DNA from: Lacunisphaera sp.
GTDB lineage: Bacteria > Verrucomicrobiota > Verrucomicrobiia > Opitutales > Opitutaceae
Assembly: GCA_029945445.1 (NCBI GenBank)
Contig: JAQSCO010000055.1
Location: forward strand, 51,445 to 115,444
Direction of reading: 5' to 3'
Length of the DNA: 64,000 nt
Below the pieces are notes generated by a model, which worked only from the letters and a program-made list of their open reading frames with translations, did no database searches and was not told the DNA's origin. Shown here piece by piece: positions 45,279 to 52,875 of the stretch (position 1 is its first letter; each line of letters opens with the position of its first letter). The translations under genes and the position numbers were made by a program.

Positions 45279-45809
45279 TCATTGACCGCGGCTGGCCAGG
45301 ATATGTTCACATACTTCGCGCACGGCCCCGCGGCCGGCGGGGCGCGCGGGCACGTAATCGGCGGCTTTCAGCGCGGTGGCCATCGAACCGGCCGGCGCGG
45401 CGCCGAGGCCGGCCCAGGCAATGGCCGGGGCGTCGATGTCGTCGTCCCCCATGTAGCAGACCTGCGCCGCGGCCAGCCCGAGCTGGCTGGCCAGTTCCTG
45501 CAGTGCCATAAGCTTGTCGGTGCGGCCCTGGATGACATGCGCCACGCGCAGCTCGGTGGCGCGGGCGGTCGTGGCGCCGGAGGGCCGGCCGGAGATCCAC
45601 GCGACGGCGACGCCGGCCTTGTGCAGCCGCACGATGCCCATGCCGTCGAGGATGGAGAAGTTCTTCGTCTCGGTGCCGTCGCTCGAGATGGCGACCGTGC
45701 CGTCGGTCAGCACGCCATCCACGTCCATGGCGAACAGCCGGATGGCGGCCCACGCGGAGTTGCGGACAGCGGATTTCGGTTTGCGGATTTGGGGTTTGGA
45801 CTTGGCCAC
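45279..45809 (-). CDS. kdsC: 3-deoxy-D-manno-octulosonate 8-phosphate phosphatase
   Basis: HAD-superfamily phosphatase that releases phosphate from KDO-8-P in the KDO branch of LPS synthesis; about 176 residues. The HAD motif I is AMDVDGVLTDG, motif II SGRPSGATTARA, and motif III/IV YMGDDDIDAPAI. No ATG precedes the core closely; the GTG at 45809 fits family length. The first 18 or so codons (KPQIRKPKSAVRNSA) come from an intergenic AATCCGCAAT-type repeat whose other arm lies just upstream, so the gene has recruited repeat DNA as its 5' end or the real start is farther in. Confidence 0.88.
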   Translation of the reverse strand: MAKSKPQIRKPKSAVRNSAWAAIRLFAMDVDGVLTDGTVAISSDGTETKNFSILDGMGIVRLHKAGVAVAWISGRPSGATTARATELRVAHVIQGRTDKLMALQELASQLGLAAAQVCYMGDDDIDAPAIAWAGLGAAPAGSMATALKAADYVPARPAGRGAVREVCEHILASRGQ

Positions 45810-45866
45810 GACGGAGGAGCTTGGGTGGGCAATCCGCAATCGCCAACCCGAAATCCGCAATTCGCT
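45768..45866. repeat. Inverted repeat across the kdsC 5' end
   Basis: GGATTTCGGTTTGCGGATTT on the left and AATCCGCAATCGCCAACC ... GAAATCCGCAATT on the right are diverged inverted arms made of a short AATCCGCAA-like unit. The left arm is inside the predicted kdsC coding region, and the right arm reaches the 3' end of the E1 dehydrogenase gene. Confidence 0.65.
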
Positions 45867-47890
45867 CAGCCCAGCCACGCCGCGATGGCGTCGACGATCT
45901 TGTCCCGGCTCGGCCGGTAGGCGGCCTCGAGCTCGGGGGCGAACGGCACGGGCAGATCGAGCGCGGCGATGCGCAGCGGCGCGGCCTTGAGCGCGCTGAA
46001 GTGCTCCTCAGTCAGCCGCGCCACCAGCTCGGCGCCGAAGCCGTGGGTGCGGCGGCCCTCGTGAATGACCACGAGCCGGCCGGTGCGGGCCAGCGAGGCC
46101 TTGATGGCGTCGAGCCGGAGCGGCGCGAGCGCGCGGAGGTCGAACAGGTCGAAGGTCTTCTCGTATTCGCCCGCGAGGAAATCGCAGGCCTCGCCCGCGA
46201 GCAGCGTCATCTCGCCATAGGTGACGACGGTGGCGTGGTCGCCCGCCCGGAGTTTGGCCGGCGACCAGACATCGCGGTAGGCCGGGTCCCATTTCACGGG
46301 ATGCTTGCCGTGGCGGTAGAGCGCCTTGTGCTCGAAAAGGATCACGGGGTTGTCGTCCTCGTAGGCCGCGAGCAGGGCGTTGAAGGCGTCCTGCGGGTTC
46401 GACGGGTAGAGCGCCTTGAGGCCGGGGAAGGAGAGGAAGGCCGACTCCATTTCCTGCGAATGGAACGAGCCGAAGGTCAGCCCGCCGCCGCAGGGAAAAC
46501 GGAAGACGACCGGGCACTTCTGGCCGGCGCGGAAGTGGTAGGTCGCGGCGTTGAGGACGATCTGCGTCGTGGCCTCGGTGGCGAAGTCGGCGAACTGGAA
46601 CTCCTCGATCGCGCGGTGGCCGTTGACGGCGAGACCGAGCGCGTAGCCGGTGCTGGCGGACTCGCAGAGCGGCGTGCTAAAGACGCGCGGCCGGCCGAAA
46701 TCCTCGACCAGGCCCTCGGTGACCTTGAACGCGCCGCCGTAGTGGCCGATGTCCTGGCCGAGCACGACGGACTCGGGGCGCTCGGTGAGGATCTTGCGCA
46801 GGCCGAGGTTGATGGCCTGGGCCATCGTGATTTTTTCCGCGGCGACCGGCTCGGCCTTCCACGGCATGGGCGCGGCCGCGGGCGCGTAGACTTCCTCGGC
46901 CATGCCCGCGGGCGAGACGGGTGGCAGGGCCATCGCGGCCTTGATGGTGGCCTCGGTGAAGGCGTGCACCTCGGCGTCGATCGCGTCGAGGCGCGCGCCA
47001 TGGCCGGCGGCCGCGAGCGTGGCGCGGAACTTCGGCAGCGGGTCCTGCGCGAGGATGGCCTCGGCCTCGCCGGGCTCCATGTAGTCGCAGGTGTCGTAGG
47101 CGGCGTGGCCGCGCAGGCGGAAAGTGTGGGCCTCGATCAGCACCGGGCGGCATTTCGTGCGGGCTTGCTCGATGGCCCGGCCGAGCGTCTGGAGGACGTG
47201 CGCCGGGTCGCTGCAGTCCATCGCGAAGCCCTCGATGCCGTAGCCCTTGGCGCGTTCGAAGAGGTTGGGCGAGACGAACTGTTCGCAGATCGGCGTCGAG
47301 TAGGCGTATTTGTTGTTCTCGATGACGAAGACCACCGGCGACGAGAGCACGGCGGCGAGGTTGAGCGACTCGTGGACGTCACCGGTGCTCGAGGAGCCGT
47401 CGCCGAAAAACGCGAACCCCACGGCGGGCCGGCCCAGCCGGCGCTGCGAATCGGTGGTGCCGACGACGTTCGAGAGCATGATCCCGAGGTGCGAGATCAT
47501 CGGCAGGCTGCGGTTGGCCGGGTCGCCGTGGTGGATGTTGCCCTCGCGGGCCTTGGTCGGGCTGCCGCTGTTGGCGAAATACTGGCAAAGGTGGTCGCCG
47601 AGGTGGCCGCTCCAGATCAGGTGGCCGCCAAAACCGCGGTGGGAAAACGAGACGACATCGATCGCCTTGTCGGCGAGCAGGGCAAGCGGGACGATCAGGG
47701 CCTCATTGCCCTGGCCGCCGGTCACCGTGCCGCGGATCAGGCCTTGCCGGAAGAGGTCGAGGATGCGGTTGTCGCCGGTCCGGGCCAGCTGCATCCAGGC
47801 GTAGGTGCGCAGCAGGCTCTCGGGTTGGCCCAAATCGGAAAGTCGCAGGTCCCGGTGCGTGAACAAAGCCGGGGTGGGAGGGAACTTCAT
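45866..47890 (-). CDS. Fused alpha/beta E1 of a branched-chain-type 2-oxoacid dehydrogenase
   Basis: Thiamine-diphosphate enzyme of 674 residues that joins E1-alpha (about 1-330) and E1-beta (about 345-674) in one chain. The TPP/Mg motif is GDGSSSTGDVHESLNLAA ... VIENNKYAYS, and the beta part has VLGQDIGHYGGAFKVTEGL and RVFSTPLCESASTGYALG. It would decarboxylate a branched-chain or pyruvate-like 2-oxoacid and pass the acyl group to a lipoyl E2. No dedicated E2 is beside it; the only E2/E3 genes in the window are sucB and lpdA. Confidence 0.92.
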   Translation of the reverse strand: MKFPPTPALFTHRDLRLSDLGQPESLLRTYAWMQLARTGDNRILDLFRQGLIRGTVTGGQGNEALIVPLALLADKAIDVVSFSHRGFGGHLIWSGHLGDHLCQYFANSGSPTKAREGNIHHGDPANRSLPMISHLGIMLSNVVGTTDSQRRLGRPAVGFAFFGDGSSSTGDVHESLNLAAVLSSPVVFVIENNKYAYSTPICEQFVSPNLFERAKGYGIEGFAMDCSDPAHVLQTLGRAIEQARTKCRPVLIEAHTFRLRGHAAYDTCDYMEPGEAEAILAQDPLPKFRATLAAAGHGARLDAIDAEVHAFTEATIKAAMALPPVSPAGMAEEVYAPAAAPMPWKAEPVAAEKITMAQAINLGLRKILTERPESVVLGQDIGHYGGAFKVTEGLVEDFGRPRVFSTPLCESASTGYALGLAVNGHRAIEEFQFADFATEATTQIVLNAATYHFRAGQKCPVVFRFPCGGGLTFGSFHSQEMESAFLSFPGLKALYPSNPQDAFNALLAAYEDDNPVILFEHKALYRHGKHPVKWDPAYRDVWSPAKLRAGDHATVVTYGEMTLLAGEACDFLAGEYEKTFDLFDLRALAPLRLDAIKASLARTGRLVVIHEGRRTHGFGAELVARLTEEHFSALKAAPLRIAALDLPVPFAPELEAAYRPSRDKIVDAIAAWLG

Positions 47891-47988
47891 TCAGCCGGAA
47901 GTTGCCGGCCGTCCGCGGAGTCTTCCAGTATAAACTTTCGGCCCGCGGGTCCGGCCGGCTGATTAATGCCTATGGACTACCGGCCTGT

Positions 47989-48609
47989 TCACGGCCGGGC
48001 TTGGAAGAACCCTCGCGCGGCGGACATATCCGCGGGCACGAGCCCGTGGCCGGCCGCATGCGGGTGCAAGGTCACGCCAGCGCCGGCGCGGCGCAGCATC
48101 TCCGCGAGACGCACCGGGTGGTCGTTCGGCACGATCGGATCGAAATTGCCCGAGGAAATGAGCACACGGCGGCCCTTCAGGTCGGGCAGCTGCTTCGGCT
48201 CGAGCACGACCATCGGGCGCAGCAGCACGGCGGCGCCCAGGGATTCCGGGCGCAGCAGTAGCAGCGTGGCCGCGATGTTCGCCCCGTTGGAGAAGCCGAC
48301 GGCCGTCAGCCGGCCGGGCTCGAGCCCGTATTGCTCCGCGGCCGCGGCGATGAAGTCCGCGAGCGCGTGCGTGCGGCGCGTGACCTCGGCCGGGTCGAAG
48401 ACGCCCTCGGCGAGCCGCGCAAAGAAGCGCCAGGCGCCGTGCTCGCTCACGTCACCGCGCGGGCTCAGCAGGGCCGAGCCCGGCGAGAGCTTTTGCCCGA
48501 GCGGGATGAGGTCGTGCTCGTCGCCGCCCGTGCCGTGCAGGAGCAGTAGCGGCGGGGTGGACGGGTCGGTGCCGGGTTCGAAACGATGATGATAGGAGAG
48601 GGCGGACAT
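47989..48609 (-). CDS. Alpha/beta hydrolase, carboxylesterase type (MhqD-like)
   Basis: A 206-residue cytoplasmic hydrolase of the phospholipase/carboxylesterase family. LLLHGTGGDEHDLIPL gives the oxyanion region, the nucleophile Ser is in VGFSNGANIA, Asp in SGNFDPIVP and His in AAGHGLVP. It begins 2 bp after the dioxygenase gene and is the last gene of a MarR-dioxygenase-hydrolase unit. The same trio (MhqR, MhqO-type dioxygenase, MhqD-type hydrolase) answers quinone and electrophile stress in Firmicutes, so a role in breaking down modified quinones is likely. Confidence 0.88.
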   Translation of the reverse strand: MSALSYHHRFEPGTDPSTPPLLLLHGTGGDEHDLIPLGQKLSPGSALLSPRGDVSEHGAWRFFARLAEGVFDPAEVTRRTHALADFIAAAAEQYGLEPGRLTAVGFSNGANIAATLLLLRPESLGAAVLLRPMVVLEPKQLPDLKGRRVLISSGNFDPIVPNDHPVRLAEMLRRAGAGVTLHPHAAGHGLVPADMSAARGFFQARP

Positions 48610-48611
48610 GG

Positions 48612-49547
48612 TCAGGTGAGTTTGGGCAGCGCTGCCTCGATAGCGGCGCGGTGCGGTTCCAGGTGTGGCGGCAACCCGAGGATGGTGCCGAGCTGGTCGA
48701 GCGGCTCGTCGATGGCGAAGCCGGGCCCGTCGGTCGCGATCTCGAACAGCACGCCGGCCGGCTCGCGGTAGTAGATCGACTTGAAGTAGGCACGGTCGAT
48801 GACCGGGCTGACCTGCAGCCCGCTCTGGAGGAGGATGTCGCGGGCGGAGACTTCCGCGGCGTCGTCCGCGACCCGGAAGGCGACGTGATGGATCGTGCCC
48901 GCGCCGTTGAGTCCGCGCGGGAGGGCGGGGTCGGTCAGCAAGTCAACGTAGGTGCCCGGGCCGCCTGCCGCCGCCATGTAGCGGGCGCGATGGCCGGCCT
49001 GCGCGGCGAGCTTGTAGCCCATGCTCTCCGTGAGCACGGCGGCGGTGGCCGCGGCGTCGGTGAGCGCGAGCGTCGAACCATGGAAGCCGCGGATCGCGAA
49101 TTCAGCCGGCACGTCCTTCGAGGGGGCGGCGGGACGCGAGTCGGTTTCGCTCGTCGCGACCAACTCAAGGCGCAGGCCATCCGGGTCGGCGAAGGGGAGG
49201 GCCTCGTCGTTGAAGCGCGACTCGACGGGCTGCTGCTTCACGCCCAGCTTGGTGAAGCGCGCCTGCCAGAACGGCAGCGAACCCGCCGGAACCGAGAAGG
49301 CGGTCGCGTAGGCCTGCCCCGTGCCCGGGCGTCCGCGACGCAGGCCGGCCCATGGGAAGAACGTCAGGATCGTCCCGGGCGAGGCGGCGTAGTCACCATA
49401 GTAAAGATGGTAGGTGCCCGGATCGTCCTGGTTCACGGACTTCTTCACGAAGCGCAGCCCGAGGACGCTCGTGTAGAAATCAAGATTCTGACGCGGGTCA
49501 GATGCGATGGCGGTGATGTGGTGGAGACCGGTTACTTGTGCTTTCAT
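48612..49547 (-). CDS. Ring-cleaving dioxygenase (MhqO-like, glyoxalase fold)
   Basis: A 311-residue two-domain VOC/glyoxalase protein. The first metal ligand region is VTGLHHITAIASDP, followed by DFYTSVLGLRFVKKSVNQDD. The second half carries GTIHHVAFRVADD and the terminal metal glutamate in EPAGVLFEIATDGPGF. These match the MhqO/CatE-like extradiol dioxygenases that open hydroquinone rings. It follows the MarR gene by 38 bp and leads directly into the hydrolase gene. Confidence 0.9.
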   Translation of the reverse strand: MKAQVTGLHHITAIASDPRQNLDFYTSVLGLRFVKKSVNQDDPGTYHLYYGDYAASPGTILTFFPWAGLRRGRPGTGQAYATAFSVPAGSLPFWQARFTKLGVKQQPVESRFNDEALPFADPDGLRLELVATSETDSRPAAPSKDVPAEFAIRGFHGSTLALTDAAATAAVLTESMGYKLAAQAGHRARYMAAAGGPGTYVDLLTDPALPRGLNGAGTIHHVAFRVADDAAEVSARDILLQSGLQVSPVIDRAYFKSIYYREPAGVLFEIATDGPGFAIDEPLDQLGTILGLPPHLEPHRAAIEAALPKLT

Positions 49548-49585
49548 AAGCTTTGATGTTAAAGTATAGGTTACAAAAAAGCAAA

Positions 49586-50029
49586 TCAGCCACGGAGACC
49601 GATCTTTTTGCAGAGACGCCCGAGATCCAGGAGCTCGGTGGAGGAAAGGGCACCCATTTCGCGGGTGACGTTGGCGACCACCTTGGGAAAAAGCACCGCG
49701 ATGAACGCCTGGCCTTTCTCGGTGAGCTTCACGACCACGAAGCGCCGGTCGGCTGGATCACGCTCGCGTGTCACGTAGCCCGCCTTCTCCAGGTTATCGA
49801 CTACCAGAGTGAGATTGCCGCCGCTCTTGAGGAGCTTCTCGGCGAGCTCGCTCTGGCAGAGCGGCCCGATGTGATGCAGGGCCTCGAGGACACCAAACTG
49901 GGTGACGGTGAGTTCACCGGGCAGCACGGCATGAACCCGGACTGACACAGACTCGGCGGCGCGCTGCAGCTTGATGAATGCGTTGAGCGCATTGATCTCT
50001 TCGATCAAGCCGCGGTGTCGTGTTCCCAT
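49586..50029 (-). CDS. MarR family regulator (MhqR-like)
   Basis: Winged-helix repressor of about 147 residues. The DNA-binding part is VTQFGVLEALHHIGPLCQSE, LAEKLLKSGGNLTLVVDNLE and the wing RERDPADRRFVVVKLTEKG. The ATG at 50029 (MGTRHRGLIEEIN) was chosen because an upstream start at 50065 lies inside the likely promoter/operator. It is the first gene of the unit that encodes the dioxygenase and hydrolase, and should repress it until an electrophile or quinone disables DNA binding. Confidence 0.87.
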   Translation of the reverse strand: MGTRHRGLIEEINALNAFIKLQRAAESVSVRVHAVLPGELTVTQFGVLEALHHIGPLCQSELAEKLLKSGGNLTLVVDNLEKAGYVTRERDPADRRFVVVKLTEKGQAFIAVLFPKVVANVTREMGALSSTELLDLGRLCKKIGLRG

Positions 50030-50035
50030 ATCCAA

Positions 50036-50066
50036 ATACTTTGATGCGATATGATAGCATGTCAAA
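50036..50066 (-). promoter_or_regulatory. Possible promoter/operator of the MarR operon
   Basis: On the minus strand a perfect -35 TTGACA (50065-50060) is followed after 18 bp by AAGTAT. An imperfect dyad, TTTGATGC ... GCATGTCAAA, overlaps the spacer. The predicted transcript would start very close to the ATG at 50029. Confidence 0.35.
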
Positions 50067-50102
50067 TTATTATATACGCCTAGCGCTTAACCGCCTAACT
50101 CA

Positions 50103-50543
50103 TTAACCCAAATCGATTTTCTGAATCCTGGCCAAGTGCCGGCCGCCCTCGAACGCGGTCGAAAGCCACACTTTGACGATCTTCAGCGCCTCCTCCTCGG
50201 AGACCGTGCGCTGGCCGATTGAAAGGCAGTTCCCGTCGTTGTGGGAGCGATTCCAGATGGCGACCTGCTCGCTCCAGCAAAGGCCGCAGCGGACACCCTT
50301 CACCCGGTTGGCGACGATTGCCTCACCATTGCCCGAGCCGCCGAGCACGATGCCGCGCTCGAACTCACCGCGGGCCACGGCCTCGGCGACCGGGCGGATG
50401 AAGTCGGGATAATCGCACGGCGCATCGGAGTTGGTGCCGAAGTCCCGCACGGTATGGCCCTCGGCGAGCAGCCAGGCCTTGATCTTCTCCTTGTAGGCAT
50501 AGCCGGCGTGGTCGGAACCGATGGCAATGGTGAATTTATTCAT
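50103..50543 (-). CDS. rpiB: Ribose-5-phosphate isomerase B
   Basis: Interconverts ribose 5-phosphate and ribulose 5-phosphate in the pentose phosphate pathway; 146 residues. It starts KFTIAIGSDHAGYAYKEK with the substrate-binding Asp/His. The active-site loop reads GIVLGGSGNGEAIVANRVKG, which matches the mycobacterial type where a glutamate (here in NGE) acts as base in place of the cysteine of the E. coli type (CGTGIGMS). The conserved HNDGNCLSIGQR follows. The ATG at 50543 is the family start. Confidence 0.94.
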   Translation of the reverse strand: MNKFTIAIGSDHAGYAYKEKIKAWLLAEGHTVRDFGTNSDAPCDYPDFIRPVAEAVARGEFERGIVLGGSGNGEAIVANRVKGVRCGLCWSEQVAIWNRSHNDGNCLSIGQRTVSEEEALKIVKVWLSTAFEGGRHLARIQKIDLG

Positions 50544-50604
50544 GTCGGATTGTGCGTGGGTCGAACCCGCGGGGTTTGTGGCTGTCGTTATTCCGGTCCC
50601 TCCG

Positions 50605-51048
50605 ATGCTCAGCAAACAAAATTACACCAGGCGCCTCCTCCCCGTCCTGCTCGCGGGCGCGGCCATTGCCCTGCTGGCGGGTTGCTCCACCCCCGACTCG
50701 CGCATCGCCCGCCACCGCGCGGCCTTTGATCAATTGCCCGCCGCGGTGCAGCAAAAGATCCGCGCGGGTCAGGTGGACGTCGGGTTCACGCCGGAAATGG
50801 TGCAGCTGGCGCTCGGCGAGCCCGACCGGGTGTTCACGCGCCGAAGCGAAAACGGCGATACCGAGGTCTGGGGTTATCAGGACCATGGTCCGCATTTCAG
50901 CATTGGCCTCGGCGTGGGCTCGGGCGGGCGGCATTCGTCGGTCGGCGGCGGCGTGGCCATGTCCACCGGTGGCTATGATCCCGACGAGAAAATCCGTGTG
51001 GAGTTCCGCGATGGGAAGGTTGCGGCGGTTGACTCGCTGAAGAAGTAA
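50605..51048 (+). CDS. Small lipoprotein of unknown function
   Basis: A 147-residue protein with a lipoprotein signal (LLPVLLAGAAIALLAGC). The mature part has a short SmpA/OmlA-like pattern, IRAGQVDVGFTPEMVQLALGEPDRVFTRR, then EVWGYQD, and ends in a glycine/serine-rich stretch and a charged strand (KIRVEFRDGKVAAVDSLKK). The 'G-x-T-x-x-x-V-x-x-x-LGEPD' arrangement is common in outer-membrane assembly-type lipoproteins, but the exact role is unknown. It is divergent from rpiB, 61 bp apart. Confidence 0.75.
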   Translation: MLSKQNYTRRLLPVLLAGAAIALLAGCSTPDSRIARHRAAFDQLPAAVQQKIRAGQVDVGFTPEMVQLALGEPDRVFTRRSENGDTEVWGYQDHGPHFSIGLGVGSGGRHSSVGGGVAMSTGGYDPDEKIRVEFRDGKVAAVDSLKK

Positions 51049-51053
51049 CCGCG

Positions 51054-51740
51054 CTACGGTGCGTCCACCACCCGCAGGAAAGCGGCGGTGTCGGCGAAAT
51101 CCTTGAAGACCGCCGTCGGCGCGTGCGCCGACAGCTCGGCCACGCTGTAGCGGCCGGTAGCGACGCCGATGGTTTTTGCGCCGATGACTTTCCCGCACTC
51201 GATGTCGTGCGGGGTGTCGCCGATGATGAAGGTGTTCGCCGGCGAGAACTCGACGGCGTGCTTCTCCTGCGCGCGACGCAGCGCGTGCGGGCCGAGGTCG
51301 TTGCGGCGCGGGCTGTCGTCGGCGAAGGCGCCGAACTCGAAGTAGTGCCAGACCTTGTAGTGCGTGAGCTTGAACTCCGCCCCGCGGCGCAGGTTGCCGG
51401 TCAGCAGGCCCTGGGCGAGATCCTTGCGGTGGTGCAACGTCTCGAGCAATTCAAACACGCCGGGCAGCACCTGTCCCTGCGGGCCGGCGCGCAGTTCCGC
51501 CGGCAGCAACTCCAGGTAGGCCTCGAGGTAATCATGGGCGTTCTGCGGCGTGTCGGGCAGGCCGACGTGCCGGAAAACCTCGCCCGTGATCCAGCTGTCG
51601 GTGCGGCCGGCCCAGTCGATCTTGCGCAGGTCGCAGGTGACGCCGAAGCGCTTGGTCAGCGCCTTCTCCATGGCGCGGACGCCCGCGCCGTGCGAGACGA
51701 TGAGGGTGCCGTCGATGTCCCAGAGGATGAGTTTTTTCAT
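51054..51740 (-). CDS. HAD family hydrolase (phosphoglycolate-phosphatase-like)
   Basis: A 228-residue HAD phosphatase. Motif I is LILWDIDGTLIVSHGAG with the nucleophile and acid/base aspartates, motif II is LLTGN, and motif III/IV is FIIGDTPHDIECGK. The cap domain between about 15 and 85 is of the helical C1 type seen in phosphoglycolate phosphatase and beta-phosphoglucomutase. The substrate is unknown. The ATG at 51740 starts the motif directly. It converges on the lipoprotein gene, 5 bp apart. Confidence 0.87.
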   Translation of the reverse strand: MKKLILWDIDGTLIVSHGAGVRAMEKALTKRFGVTCDLRKIDWAGRTDSWITGEVFRHVGLPDTPQNAHDYLEAYLELLPAELRAGPQGQVLPGVFELLETLHHRKDLAQGLLTGNLRRGAEFKLTHYKVWHYFEFGAFADDSPRRNDLGPHALRRAQEKHAVEFSPANTFIIGDTPHDIECGKVIGAKTIGVATGRYSVAELSAHAPTAVFKDFADTAAFLRVVDAP

Positions 51741-51800
51741 GAACGGGGAGGGAGTAACCACGAATGAACACGAATGGACACGAAAAAAGGGGAGAGCTTT

Positions 51801-51860
51801 GTAGGGGCGTGGCTTGACCACGCCCGGATTAGATCAAGCGCGCACAAGGCGCGCCCCTAC
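51801..51860. repeat. Intergenic copy of hairpin family A
   Basis: A 60-bp element running from GTAGGGGCGTGGCTTGACC to GCGCGCCCCTAC, with internal inverted arms. Its ends match those of the in-frame copies in dnaE (6284) and lpdA (53536). Confidence 0.85.
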
Positions 51861-51872
51861 CTTCAGCATTAA

Positions 51873-52757
51873 TCACTCCGCCTCGGCGTTGGCGGTCGTC
51901 GCGCTCCGCACGGCAGTGAACGCCGTGCCGCCGAGGATCAGCGCGGCGCCGATCATCTCGTGCACGCTGAAGCGCTCGCCGAAAAACACCATGCCGCCGA
52001 GCGCGATGCCCAGCGGCACGAGCATCTGGATGAGCGACCCCTCGGCGACGGGCAGGTCGCGGAAGGCGCGGGTCATCGTGAGCTGGCCGATCCCGGCGGT
52101 GACACCGGCGACGAGCAGCACGGCCCAGGCGGTGGGGGGCAGCGGCTGGTACGTCAGCACGGCAGGAAGGCCGCAGATGACCAGGCCATAGGCGCATTGG
52201 GCGGAGAAGATCGTCGAGGTGTGCTCGGTCTCGTGCAGCTGACGGATGGTGACGACCACGTAGGCGGAGAGCAGGGCGCCGATGAAGGCGACCAGGTCGT
52301 AGGGGCCCGGGTGGGCCGTGGTGGAAAAGACATTGGTCAGCAGCCCGAGGCCGCCCAGCGCCGCAGCGCCGCCGAGCAGCACACCCGGCCGCAGTTTTTC
52401 CCGCAGCATCCACGCCGCCAGCAAAGCGCCCCAGATCACATAGGTGTTGCCGATGAAGGTGGCGCGGCCGGCGCCAAGTTTCACCACGGCCAGGTAGGTC
52501 AGGTAGACGCCGATGCCACCGGTCACGCCGCGCTCGATGAGCTTGCGGCTGCGGACCAGGTGGGCCGGCTGGAACTCCCGCCAATACACCGCGCTGATCA
52601 GGCCGAGCCCGACGACAAAGCGGGCGGAGGAGACCAGCCAGATGTTGGCGTAGCCCATTTCCCCGAGGGCGCGCACAAGCAGCACGGTTGCCGTGAAGCA
52701 CGCCGCGGAGAGCAGCATCAGGCCGACGGCGCGGCGGTGGGTGAGGTGGGCGGTCAT
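51873..52757 (-). CDS. EamA/DMT family transporter
   Basis: Inner-membrane carrier of 294 residues with about ten hydrophobic helices in two EamA halves. The N-terminal half includes GLMLLSAACFTATVLLVRAL and the C-terminal half ends near the GAALILGGTAFTAV segment. Members export amino acids, nucleosides or drugs; the substrate cannot be told. The ATG at 52757 was chosen because an earlier start would read through a repeat (52837-52862). Confidence 0.85.
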   Translation of the reverse strand: MTAHLTHRRAVGLMLLSAACFTATVLLVRALGEMGYANIWLVSSARFVVGLGLISAVYWREFQPAHLVRSRKLIERGVTGGIGVYLTYLAVVKLGAGRATFIGNTYVIWGALLAAWMLREKLRPGVLLGGAAALGGLGLLTNVFSTTAHPGPYDLVAFIGALLSAYVVVTIRQLHETEHTSTIFSAQCAYGLVICGLPAVLTYQPLPPTAWAVLLVAGVTAGIGQLTMTRAFRDLPVAEGSLIQMLVPLGIALGGMVFFGERFSVHEMIGAALILGGTAFTAVRSATTANAEAE

Positions 52758-52836
52758 GCGGTGGAAGAAAAAACCGCGCCCGGTCGGGCGCGGCAAGGGA
52801 AGTCGGACTGTGGGCGGCGAAATTACAGGGCGTGTA

Positions 52837-52862
52837 TCCGCCTTCGCCAAGGCTACGGCGGA
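52837..52862. repeat. Short hairpin repeat (family C)
   Basis: TCCGCCTTCGCC-AA-GGCTACGGCGGA, an almost perfect 12-bp stem-loop between the EamA gene and lpdA. The same core, CGCCTTCGCC ... GGCTACGGCG, is in frame inside sucB at 55128-55152. Confidence 0.75.
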
Positions 52863-52875
52863 CAAGTCGCCGGGC

